Source: JBFHDX01 sp041584475
Lineage (GTDB): Bacteria; Pseudomonadota; Alphaproteobacteria; UBA8366; JADFVY01
Assembly (NCBI GenBank): GCA_041584475.1
Contig: JBFHDX010000088.1
Span: forward strand, 1-15,698
Length of the DNA stretch: 15,698 bases
Direction: 5' to 3'
Position 1 is the stretch's first letter; each line of letters begins with the position of its first letter. The position numbers and the translations under genes were made by a program. Shown piece after piece: positions 7,127 to 13,944 of the stretch. The notes under the pieces are model-generated. The model searched no databases and was not told where the DNA came from. It worked only from the letters and a program-made list of their open reading frames with translations.

Positions 7127-8446
7127 TCATCCGTAGTGCAGGCTTGGCAGCCATAATGCGATCTTCGGGAACGCGGTGACGAGGGCCAGCCCGACGATCA
7201 TCACCAGCACGAACGGCGTGATCGAGCGGTAGATGTCCGACAACGTCACTTCCGGCGGCGCCATCGCGCGCATCAGGAACAGGTTGTAGCCGAAGGGCGG
7301 CGTCATGTAGGCGATCTGGCAGGTGATCGTGTAGAGCACGCCGTACCAGATCAGATCGAAGCCGAGCGCCTTGACCAGCGGCACGTAGAGGGGCGCCACG
7401 ATGACCAGCATGGCGGTGTCGTCGAGGAACATGCCCATCAGGATGTAGGAGAGCTGCATCATGATGAGGATTTCCCACGGGCCGAGGCCGAGCCGGTCGA
7501 GGAAGAAGGCCTCGATCGCCTTGACCGCGCCGAGGCCGTCGAAGACGGCGCCGAAGCACAGCGCGGCGAGGATGATCCACATGAACATGCAGCTCACGCC
7601 GAGGGTCTTGCGGATCGTGTCCTCCAACACCTGCATGGTGAGGCGGCGCTTGATGGCGGCGGCCGCGGTCGCCGCCAGCGCGCCGACGGCGGAACTCTCG
7701 ACCAGGCTGGTGACGCCCATCAGGAACAGCCCGGTCATGAAGAAGAAGATCATCAGCGGCAGCACGCCTGCCCGCAGCAGGCGGAACTTCTCGCCCCAGC
7801 TCACCTGCCTTTCCTCGGGCGGCAGCGCCGGGCCGAGCTTCGGCTGCAGCTTGCAGCGCACGACGATGTAAATGACGAACAGGCTGGCCATCATCAGCCC
7901 CGGCAGCACCCCGGCGAGCCAAAGCTGACCGACGGGCTGGCGCGCGATCATGCCGTAGAGCACCAGCACCACGCTCGGCGGCACCAGGATGCCGAGCGAA
8001 CTGCCGGCCTGGATCACGCCGGTGACCATCACCTTGTCGTAGCCGCGGCGCAACAGCTCGGGCAGCGCAATGGTGGCGCCGATCGCCATGCCGGCCACGG
8101 AAAGCCCGTTCATCGCCGAGATGACCACCATCAGCAGGATCGTGCCGATCGCCAGCCCGCCGTTGAGCGGGCCGGCCCAGACGTGGAACATCCGGTAGAG
8201 ATCGTCGGCAATGCCGGATTCCGACAGCATGTAGCCCATGTAGATGAACATCGGCAACGTCAGCAGCGGGTACCACTTCATCAGCTTCATGGCCGCGCTG
8301 AAGGCCATTTCCGAGCCGCCCTCGCCCCACAGCAGAAGGGCCGCGGCGGCGGCGACGAAGCCGATGGCGCCGAACACGCGCTGCCCGGTGAGCAGCATCG
8401 CCATCATGGTCGAGAACATCAGCAGGGCGATGAGCTCGTAACTCAT
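7127..8446 (-). CDS. dctM: TRAP transporter large permease subunit
   Basis: This 439-residue polytopic protein has about 12 hydrophobic segments and matches the DctM family. Typical elements include MGYMLSESGIADDLY, SAMNGLSVAGMAIGA, GSSLGILVPPSVVLVLYG and the C-terminal MTPPFGYNLFLM. It is the ion-coupled channel of a tripartite ATP-independent periplasmic transporter, driven by an Na+ or H+ gradient rather than ATP. The ATG at 8446 overlaps the dctQ stop in an ATGA arrangement (4 bp), so the two are translationally coupled, as is usual for TRAP permeases. An open frame runs further upstream through dctQ, but it is a shadow. The nucleoside hydrolase follows after 76 bp. Confidence 0.94.
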   Translation of the reverse strand: MSYELIALLMFSTMMAMLLTGQRVFGAIGFVAAAAALLLWGEGGSEMAFSAAMKLMKWYPLLTLPMFIYMGYMLSESGIADDLYRMFHVWAGPLNGGLAIGTILLMVVISAMNGLSVAGMAIGATIALPELLRRGYDKVMVTGVIQAGSSLGILVPPSVVLVLYGMIARQPVGQLWLAGVLPGLMMASLFVIYIVVRCKLQPKLGPALPPEERQVSWGEKFRLLRAGVLPLMIFFFMTGLFLMGVTSLVESSAVGALAATAAAAIKRRLTMQVLEDTIRKTLGVSCMFMWIILAALCFGAVFDGLGAVKAIEAFFLDRLGLGPWEILIMMQLSYILMGMFLDDTAMLVIVAPLYVPLVKALGFDLIWYGVLYTITCQIAYMTPPFGYNLFLMRAMAPPEVTLSDIYRSITPFVLVMIVGLALVTAFPKIALWLPSLHYG

Positions 8447-8985
8447 GCCGGTGTCTCCTCGTCCAGGGGCTTGCCGTCGACCGTCATGCCGCGGGCTGCG
8501 GCGAGGTCCCGGAAGAACGTGGCGAAGGCTTGCAGCAGCATGAGCGCGATCGCGAAGGTCATGACGACCTTGATCGGCCACATGTAGGGCGACCAGGACG
8601 AGTAGCTGGTCTCGCCGTAGCGGATCGCGTAATGGGTGCTGGAAAAGCCGCCGTAGAGCAGCAGGATGAGGTAGAAGACGAGGCAGAACGACGTGATCGA
8701 GTCGGCGAAACCCTTTCGCTTCCGGGTCCAGCGGCCGTAGAGCAGGTCCATGCGCACATGCGAATCGAGCTGCATCGAATAGCCGCCGCCCAGCAGGTAG
8801 TAGGCGACCATGAGGAACTGCGCCATCTCGAGCGTCCACAGCGACGGTATCAGGCCGGGGAGCTTCGAGATCGACGACCACAGCAGCACGGCCATCATGA
8901 CGAAGATCATGTAGACGGCGAGGCGGCCGAAGAACCGGTTCACCGCCTCGGCAAATCGTACGTAAGCCTGTATCGCCCTGGGCAT
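8443..8985 (-). CDS. dctQ: TRAP transporter small permease subunit
   Basis: This 180-residue protein has four predicted membrane helices (FFGRLAVYMIFVMMAVLLW, FLMVAYYLLGGGYSM, SFCLVFYLILLLYGGF and VVMTFAIALMLLQAFATFF) and the family motif SHVRMDLLYGR after helix 2. It is the DctQ subunit that pairs with DctM. I chose ATG 8985 because GGGGGAGAA, a strong ribosome-binding site, lies directly before it. A longer frame to 9063 adds a non-conserved, low-complexity tail. It overlaps dctM by 4 bp. A 154-bp structured gap separates it from dctP upstream. Confidence 0.93.
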   Translation of the reverse strand: MPRAIQAYVRFAEAVNRFFGRLAVYMIFVMMAVLLWSSISKLPGLIPSLWTLEMAQFLMVAYYLLGGGYSMQLDSHVRMDLLYGRWTRKRKGFADSITSFCLVFYLILLLYGGFSSTHYAIRYGETSYSSWSPYMWPIKVVMTFAIALMLLQAFATFFRDLAAARGMTVDGKPLDEETPA

Positions 8986-9139
8986 TTCTCCCCCGTATCC
9001 TGCCCGCCCGTCATCCGCTCCCGTTGTCCACGACGCGCGCGATCCGGCCGCAGCGACCGCCAATGGCCAGGAGACCTGACGGTCCCCCGGCCACGATGGT
9101 CATGCCTGGCGGTGGCTGAAGATCGCCGCCCCCGATCCG
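8986..9139 (-). other. Structured dctP-dctQ intergenic region
   Basis: This 154-bp gap holds mutually exclusive stem options. GACCGCCA (9055-9062) contains an arm pairing perfectly over 7 bp with TGGCGGT (9107-9113). GCCAGG (9066-9071) can instead pair with CCTGGC (9105-9110). A smaller GACC/GGTC hairpin (9073-9084) lies between them. A hairpin after a solute-binding-protein gene often protects that part of the mRNA so that the binding protein outnumbers the permease. That role is inferred here. Confidence 0.4.
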
Positions 9140-10189
9140 CTAGTAGCGATACGGAGGACCCGCCTGCCGCATGGTCTCGTTGTAGTCCCTGAAGATCTTC
9201 ACCACCTTGGCGGCCCGCGGGCTGGTCGCGGCGATCTCGTCCCAGAACTTGACCGCCTCGTCCTCGACCTTCTTCCACTCGGCATCGGGTATCGTGGTGA
9301 GCTTGAGCTTGGTCCCCTTGGTACGGAGATGCGCCTCGCCACCCCAGTACCAGTACTGCCGGTAGTAGTGGGAGCTGTCCATGCACAGGTTGAACAGCGT
9401 CTTCAGGTGCTCGGGCAGCTCGTTCCAGCGCTCCGTATTGGCGAAGTACGAGCCGATCCACGCACCGGAGATGTTGTTCGTGAGGAAGTAGTTGGTGACG
9501 TCGGCCCAGCCGACTGTGTAGTCCTCGGTGATGCCCGACCAGGCGATGCCGTCGAGCTCACCGGTCTGCACCGCAACCTCGATGTCTTCCCAGGGCAGCG
9601 TGACCGGCACGACGCCGAAGCGCGACAGGAACTTGCCCGCCGTCGGGAAGGTAAAGACGCGGATTCCCTTCAGGTCCGCGAGGCTGCGGATCGGTTTGAC
9701 GGTGTTGAAGTGGCATGGATCCCACGCCCCCGCGCTCAGCCAGGTGACGTTCTCGACCTCTCCATACGCCTCCCGCCAGATTTCGTTCAGCCCGTACCGG
9801 TGGAACAGCGTCGGGACGTCGAGCGAGTAGCGCAGCGCGAGCGGGAAGTACCCGCCGAACACGGAGACGTCGACCGGCGCTGCGATCGAATCGTCGTCGC
9901 TCTGGACGGCGTCGATGGTGCCCCGCTGCATGGCACGGAAAAGCTCGCCCGTCGGCACCAGCTGGTCCGCGAAATACAGCTCGATCACCATGTCGCCGTT
10001 GGCCGCCTTGTTGAAGGCATCGATCGACGGCTTGATGACGTGTTCCGCCAGGGCGGGGCCGGCATAGGTCTGCAGGCGCCACTTGATCTGCCGTTGCGCT
10101 CTTACGTAGGGCGCGCTCAGCGTCGTCGCGGCCACCGCCGCTGCCGAGCCGATCCCTGCTTTTTTGAGAAATTCGCGTCTCTTGTTCAT
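9140..10189 (-). CDS. dctP: TRAP transporter substrate-binding protein (DctP family, Tat-type signal)
   Basis: This 349-residue periplasmic solute-binding protein starts at ATG 10189, preceded by GGGAGA. Residues 1-31 are a signal peptide with twin arginines, R4-R5-E-F-L-K-K, and a cleavage site near VRA-Q, so export through the Tat pathway is likely. The mature protein has the DctP pattern: residues 65-100 with GELFRAMQRGTIDAVQSDDD, then LADLKGIRVFTFPTAGKF, then TLPWEDIEVAVQTGELDG. R177 in GIRVF sits where TRAP binding proteins keep the Arg that holds a substrate carboxylate. It resembles the TakP-like branch, whose ligands are mostly organic acids. This sits awkwardly with the nucleoside hydrolase in the operon, so the ligand is open. 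It is the first gene of the dctPQM-hydrolase operon, with a good promoter candidate upstream. Confidence 0.94.
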   Translation of the reverse strand: MNKRREFLKKAGIGSAAAVAATTLSAPYVRAQRQIKWRLQTYAGPALAEHVIKPSIDAFNKAANGDMVIELYFADQLVPTGELFRAMQRGTIDAVQSDDDSIAAPVDVSVFGGYFPLALRYSLDVPTLFHRYGLNEIWREAYGEVENVTWLSAGAWDPCHFNTVKPIRSLADLKGIRVFTFPTAGKFLSRFGVVPVTLPWEDIEVAVQTGELDGIAWSGITEDYTVGWADVTNYFLTNNISGAWIGSYFANTERWNELPEHLKTLFNLCMDSSHYYRQYWYWGGEAHLRTKGTKLKLTTIPDAEWKKVEDEAVKFWDEIAATSPRAAKVVKIFRDYNETMRQAGPPYRY

Positions 10190-10238
10190 TTTGCCTGTCT
10201 CCCTGTGTGCTACGCGGCATGGTGTCAGGGTGCGTACC

Positions 10239-10314
10239 GTATCATATCTTTATTGCGCCGCCACCGGATTCTCTCGTCATACGGCCCTCGCCTCGGTCGT
10301 CAAGTGCATGATAC
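10239..10314. promoter_or_regulatory. Inverted repeat GTATCAT / ATGATAC flanking the dctP promoter
   Basis: GTATCAT (10239-10245) and ATGATAC (10308-10314) are perfect 7-bp inverted copies 62 bp apart. One lies 5 bp upstream of the -35 box and the other in the 5' leader, about 25 nt after the likely start of transcription. The extended right copy, read on the minus strand, is TTGTATCAT, which resembles half of the TTGTAT-type operators of GntR-family regulators. No regulator gene is in the window. Confidence 0.3.
10276..10303 (-). promoter_or_regulatory. Candidate sigma-70 promoter for the TRAP / nucleoside hydrolase operon
   Basis: On the minus strand, TTGACG (10298-10303) and TATGAC (10276-10281) are spaced by 16 bp. 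They match the -35 box at five of six and the -10 box at four of six positions. Transcription would start near 10269, about 80 nt before the dctP ATG. A second TATGAT box at 10241-10246 lacks a -35 partner. Confidence 0.5.
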
Positions 10315-10363
10315 AAGGCGATTTCCACGGATGCTCGCCGGCTATTACTTTGCGTTGTAAATA

Positions 10364-10403
10364 TAGATTTCTAATCAACGCCGATCTTTTTTTGTGAAAT
10401 CTA
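10364..10403. repeat. Inverted repeat TAGATTTC-N24-GAAATCTA
   Basis: TAGATTTC (10364-10371) and GAAATCTA (10396-10403) form a perfect 8-bp inverted repeat with a 24-nt loop that contains the T7 run. It lies in the most AT-rich part of the intergenic region. It could be a regulator site or a hairpin. Its purpose is unknown. Confidence 0.4.
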
Positions 10404-10682
10404 CGTTCTTATCGCTGAACTGAAATAAAAGTCACGGAGATTTTCCTACTGGGCAGCCTTCTTTCTGAGTTTTCGTTGAGATCCCTCGTGCACGGCATTG
10501 CGTCCGATACGCCGCTTCGACTGCCGCCGCATTTCGTCGACAACAGCGGATTTTAGCAGTCGTCGCGTCCCCGACACGGCAGCGAACGCTGTCGATCGGA
10601 AATGGCGAACGGCCGGTCGGACTGCTTGCCGGGTGCGAAAGTTGCCGCGGGCCTGGACGGCGATTTCAGGTCCGAGACCGGA

Positions 10683-10706
10683 AATTGCGTCAATTGCGAT
10701 CGCAAA
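10683..10706. promoter_or_regulatory. Cluster of AATTGCG half-sites with a 12-bp palindrome
   Basis: AATTGCG occurs at 10683-10689 and again at 10692-10698, exactly 9 bp apart. The second copy runs into an inverted arm, giving the perfect palindrome TTGCGATCGCAA (10694-10705). Two direct copies plus one inverted arm about 160 bp upstream of the dehydrogenase start look like a multi-site operator. No binding protein can be named. Confidence 0.3.
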
Positions 10707-10835
10707 TAATCGATTCGATCGAACTTCCCCCGGCCATGAAAATATGCGGTCTTTTTTATCGGATTCTCGGGTTTGTTATCAACATGTTAAGCATAGGAGG
10801 ACTATCCTGCGGGGCAAGACAGCAATGAATAGGCG

Positions 10836-10850
10836 GCGGCTATTTGCCGC
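10836..10850 (+). promoter_or_regulatory. Small hairpin just upstream of the dehydrogenase ribosome-binding site
   Basis: GCGGC (10836-10840) and GCCGC (10846-10850) pair around TATTT, ending about 8 nt before the AGG of the ribosome-binding site. It is short and may only mildly affect translation. A strong AGGAGG at 10795-10800 farther upstream has no usable start codon at normal spacing. Confidence 0.25.
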
Positions 10851-10864
10851 GCAAGCGAGGAAAC

Positions 10865-11911
10865 ATGTCCGTCTTTTCACGGAAGGATTTCGACGATCAC
10901 GAGCAGGTCGTCTTCTGCAGCGACGAGGCCTCCGGCCTGCGGGCCATCATTGCCATACACAACACCAGCCGCGGTCCCGCGCTCGGCGGCTGCCGCATGT
11001 GGCCCTACGAGTCGGACGATGCGGCGCTGACCGACGCTCTGCGCCTGTCCCGTGGCATGACGTACAAGTCTGCACTTGCCGATCTGCCGTACGGCGGCGG
11101 CAAGGCCGTCATCATCGGCGATCCGGCGCGCGACAAGACCCAGGCGCTCTGGCGCGCCTTTGGGCGTTTCGTCGACAGCCTGGGCGGTCGGTACGTGACC
11201 GCCGAGGACGTCGGCACCCGTCCCGACGACCTCGAGGTCGTGCGGCAGACCACGCGCCATGTGGCCGGTATCGCCGAGGGCGGCGCCGGCGACCCGTCTC
11301 CCGCCACGGCCTACGGCGTATTCGTCGGCATCCGTGCGGCGATGCGGGAACGACTCGAAGGCACCGACATGGCGGGCTTGCGCGTCGCCATCCAGGGCCT
11401 GGGCAACGTCGGATACGGCTTGGCGCGACGCCTCCACGAAGCCGGGGCGGAACTGTTCGTGACCGACATCGACGATCTGGCCGTCGGCCGCGCCGTACGC
11501 GAGCTGGGCGCGACAGCCGTCGTGCCGGACCAAATTTACGACCAGGCGGTCGACGTATTCTCGCCCTGCGCCCTCGGCGCCATCGTCAATGACGAAACCC
11601 TGCCGCGTCTGCGCGCCAGCGTGGTCGCCGGCTCGGCCAACAACCAGCTGGCCGAGGAACGGCACGGCGCCGCGCTGCAACAAAGGAAGATCCTGTACGC
11701 GCCGGACTATGTGATCAATGCCGGCGGCGTGATCTGGGTCAGCCACGAGAGCCGGAATTTTGACGGCAAGGCCGCCAGCGCCCATGTCGGCCGGATCGAG
11801 AAGACGCTGGGTGAGATTTTCGCCTGCGCACGCAAGGAGGGCGTTACGCCCGCCGAGGCGGCCGACCGCATCGCGGAGAGCCGGTTCCGGCACAGGGCGG
11901 AGGCGGCCTGA
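10865..11911 (+). CDS. Leu/Phe/Val (branched-chain amino acid) dehydrogenase
   Basis: This 348-residue enzyme of the Glu/Leu/Phe/Val dehydrogenase family reversibly deaminates an amino acid to its 2-oxo acid with NAD+. Residue numbering aligns closely with Bacillus leucine dehydrogenase: K68 in GMTYKSA and catalytic K80 in YGGGKAV, with D115 in TAEDVGT as the catalytic acid. GLGNVG at 178-183 is the Rossmann dinucleotide motif. The C-terminal part has the family string APDYVINAGGVIWVSHE. I chose ATG 10865 because GAGGAA precedes it and it matches the usual N-terminus; TTG 10844 would add seven residues. It is monocistronic and divergent from the TRAP operon. Leucine, valine and phenylalanine are all possible substrates, and sequence alone does not decide. 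A role in amino-acid catabolism is inferred. Confidence 0.93.
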   Translation: MSVFSRKDFDDHEQVVFCSDEASGLRAIIAIHNTSRGPALGGCRMWPYESDDAALTDALRLSRGMTYKSALADLPYGGGKAVIIGDPARDKTQALWRAFGRFVDSLGGRYVTAEDVGTRPDDLEVVRQTTRHVAGIAEGGAGDPSPATAYGVFVGIRAAMRERLEGTDMAGLRVAIQGLGNVGYGLARRLHEAGAELFVTDIDDLAVGRAVRELGATAVVPDQIYDQAVDVFSPCALGAIVNDETLPRLRASVVAGSANNQLAEERHGAALQQRKILYAPDYVINAGGVIWVSHESRNFDGKAASAHVGRIEKTLGEIFACARKEGVTPAEAADRIAESRFRHRAEAA

Positions 11912-11923
11912 TCTGCCGATACT

Positions 11924-11956
11924 GCGACCCGGGCGGTCAGGAATCGATCGGGTCGC
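11924..11956 (+). terminator. Candidate terminator hairpin after the dehydrogenase
   Basis: GCGACCCG (11924-11931) pairs perfectly with CGGGTCGC (11949-11956) over 8 bp, with a 17-nt loop, starting 12 nt after the dehydrogenase stop. It is followed by GGTTT, so the T-tract is poor. Its right arm lies within the last codons of the converging small membrane gene, so the stem may be partly coding coincidence. Confidence 0.35.
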
Positions 11957-12227
11957 GGTTTCCGGCGCGCAGAATTGCCGTGCAGAAGGCGACGGCAAGG
12001 ACGAGGAAGAGCGGGACATAGACCCAAACCGGCCATCCCGGCCAGCCGGCAGCCCATTCGAGCACGAACAGGCCGATCGCGATCGCCATGGCCGGCATGA
12101 CGCCGTATTCGAGATTGCGGCTGTTGGTCCCGCGCCTGGCACCGACCAGTTTCGATACGAACAGGCCGAAGCCGGCCACGACGGCGACGACGCCAAAGGT
12201 CGCGAACAGGACGTCTGCCCCGGCCAT
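11937..12227 (-). CDS. Small three-helix membrane protein in the iron operon
   Basis: I do not recognise this 96-residue protein. ATG 12227 lies 7 nt after the fbpB stop, with GAAGG as ribosome-binding site, so translation is probably coupled to fbpB. It has three hydrophobic stretches: residues about 5-28, 43-60 and 67-86. Between the first two is a basic loop, KLVGARRGTNSRNLEYG, and the second is followed by a Trp/Pro-rich turn, EWAAGWPGWPVW. The longer upstream extension is Arg-rich and overlaps fbpB, so I reject it. Gene order (binding protein, permease, small protein) hints at an accessory or membrane partner of iron uptake, but no function can be assigned. Confidence 0.7.
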   Translation of the reverse strand: MAGADVLFATFGVVAVVAGFGLFVSKLVGARRGTNSRNLEYGVMPAMAIAIGLFVLEWAAGWPGWPVWVYVPLFLVLAVAFCTAILRAGNRDPIDS

Positions 12228-12234
12228 ACCGCCT

Positions 12235-13926
12235 TCACCCCGCATCCGCATGCCCCGGCCGCGACCGCCGGATCGCCGTCGACAGGATGATGACCGGTAT
12301 GATCCCCGCAAGCACGATGGTCAGCGCCGGCAGGGCCGCCTCGGCGATGCGTTCGTCGGAAGCGTACTCGTAGGTTCGCGTGGCCAGCGTCTGGAAATTG
12401 AACGGCCGCAGCAGGATCGTCGCCGGCAGCTCCTTCATGACCTCGACGAAGACGAGGATCGCACCGGCCAGTATGCCGCCCCTGATCAGGGGCAGGTGGA
12501 CGCGCAGCAGGGTTCCGCCCGGGCCCTCGCCGAGGGTGCGCGCGGCGGCGTCCATGTTCGGCGTCACCTTCGACAGGCCGGATTCCACCGCCCCGTTGGC
12601 CAGGGCAAGGAACCGGACGACGTAGGCGAAGATCAGGGCCGCCACCGTGCCGCTGAGGACCAATCCCGTCGAGATGCCGAACAGGCTCTCGGCGAGCCCG
12701 TCGATCGCGTGGTCGAGACGCGCCAGCGGCGGCACCGCACCGACCGCGAGCACCGAGCCCGGCACCGCATATCCGATGCTGGCGAACCGGTTCAGCCCGG
12801 CGAGCAGTTTCCCGCCGTTGAGTCGCACGCCGTACGCCAGGAAGACCGCGACCGCGACGCAAACGGCTGCCGCGCTCGACGCCAGCATCATGCTGTTGAC
12901 GAAATCGCCGACGAACCGCGCGAAGGCATGCTCGTCCAGATATGACAGCGCATAGTCGCCGAGCACGGCGGCCGGCACGACGAATCCGAGCACGAGGGGG
13001 AGGCCGCAGGCGAGCACGGCGAGCCACGCGCGAATGCCGTGCAGACGATATCCCGGCAGAGCCCGATAGCGGGTCGTCGTCTGGTGATAGCGCTGGTTGC
13101 GACGCGACCGCCGTTCGATCCAGATCAGTGCCAGGACCATGACCAGCAGGCTCGCCGCCATCTGCGCGGCCGCCGGCTCATTGACGTCGAGCCAGACGCG
13201 GTAGATCCCGGTCGTGAACGTATCGACGGCGAAATACTGCACCGTCCCGAAATCGGCGAGGGTCTCCATGAGCGCCAGCGAGAGCCCGGCGACGATGGCC
13301 GGCCTGGCGAGCGGCAGCGCGACCGTGAGAAAGCTCCGCCACGGACCGCGACCGAGCACCCGGCTCGCCTCGAGCAGGCACACCGATTGAGCAACGAAGG
13401 CGGCGCGGGTCAGGAGATAGACGTAGGGGTAGAAGACCAGCGACATCATGGCGACGGCGCCGCCGATCGTGCGTATGTCCGGGAACCAGTAGTCGCGCGC
13501 GCTGGTCCAGCCGAAGCTCCGGCGCAGCGCGGTCTGAACCGGTCCGGCGAATTCCAGCAGGTCGGTATAGACAAAGGCGATGACGTAGGCCGGCACCGCG
13601 ATCGGCAGGAGCAGCGCCCACTCGAAGAACCAGCGTCCGGGAAACCGGCACATGGACACCAGCCAGGCAGGGGCAATGCCGATGGCGAGCACCCCGACGG
13701 CGACCCCTAGCACCAGCCAGAACGTGTTCGAGAGATATCCGGGAAGAACCGTCGCCGCCAGATGCGCCCACACACCGTCGTCGGGCAACAGGGCCATGCC
13801 GATGACGGCGATGATCGGGCTCGCGACGACGAGCACGAGCAAGACGGCGCCGGCCGTCCAGGCGTCGGGACGAAATCGCCCGAACCCACGCCCGAACAGC
13901 CGGCCCGCCTGCTCGATCGTCGTCAC
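12235..13926 (-). CDS. fbpB: Ferric-iron ABC transporter permease (fused two-domain type)
   Basis: This 563-residue inner-membrane permease has two tandem transport domains and about 12 helices, the normal build of FbpB/FutB proteins. Each half has an EAA-type loop that contacts the ATPase. The first is L-E186-A-S-R-V-L-G at 185-191, followed by VALPLARPAIVAGLSLALME. The second begins D459-A-A-A-R-T-L-G and is followed by LPLIRGGILAGAILVFVEVMKELPAT, a string typical of iron permeases. The start is GTG 13926, 18 bp after the fbpA stop, with GGAG upstream. Both EAA loops look intact, so it needs a cognate ATPase (FbpC). No ATPase gene lies in this operon, so it must come from elsewhere in the genome. 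Thiamine or spermidine permeases are related alternatives, but fbpA next door and the Fur site argue for iron. Confidence 0.91.
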   Translation of the reverse strand: MTTIEQAGRLFGRGFGRFRPDAWTAGAVLLVLVVASPIIAVIGMALLPDDGVWAHLAATVLPGYLSNTFWLVLGVAVGVLAIGIAPAWLVSMCRFPGRWFFEWALLLPIAVPAYVIAFVYTDLLEFAGPVQTALRRSFGWTSARDYWFPDIRTIGGAVAMMSLVFYPYVYLLTRAAFVAQSVCLLEASRVLGRGPWRSFLTVALPLARPAIVAGLSLALMETLADFGTVQYFAVDTFTTGIYRVWLDVNEPAAAQMAASLLVMVLALIWIERRSRRNQRYHQTTTRYRALPGYRLHGIRAWLAVLACGLPLVLGFVVPAAVLGDYALSYLDEHAFARFVGDFVNSMMLASSAAAVCVAVAVFLAYGVRLNGGKLLAGLNRFASIGYAVPGSVLAVGAVPPLARLDHAIDGLAESLFGISTGLVLSGTVAALIFAYVVRFLALANGAVESGLSKVTPNMDAAARTLGEGPGGTLLRVHLPLIRGGILAGAILVFVEVMKELPATILLRPFNFQTLATRTYEYASDERIAEAALPALTIVLAGIIPVIILSTAIRRSRPGHADAG

Positions 13927-13944
13927 TGGCGGGACGGCTCCGAC

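Larger units (their letters stand above)
10190..10864. other. 675-bp divergent, partly AT-rich intergenic region
   Basis: No convincing gene lies between dctP and the amino-acid dehydrogenase. The part at about 10340-10450 is much richer in A/T than the rest of the window, with a T7 run near 10387-10393. The region holds a TRAP promoter candidate, several inverted repeats, a cluster of AATTGCG half-sites and an unused strong ribosome-binding site, each listed separately. An open frame starting at 10498 translates to low-complexity Arg-rich sequence and continues out of frame into the dehydrogenase gene, so I do not call it. Confidence 0.6.

Noticed and set aside
10498..11592. 364-codon plus-strand open frame across the intergenic region
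   Set aside because: It runs out of frame into the dehydrogenase, is Arg-rich and lacks a plausible start context. I considered a gene in 10498-10860 but found no family-like segment on either strand.
10877..13027. 716-codon minus-strand open frame
   Set aside because: It is antisense to the amino-acid dehydrogenase and overlaps fbpB in another frame. Both of those genes have intact catalytic or transport motifs.
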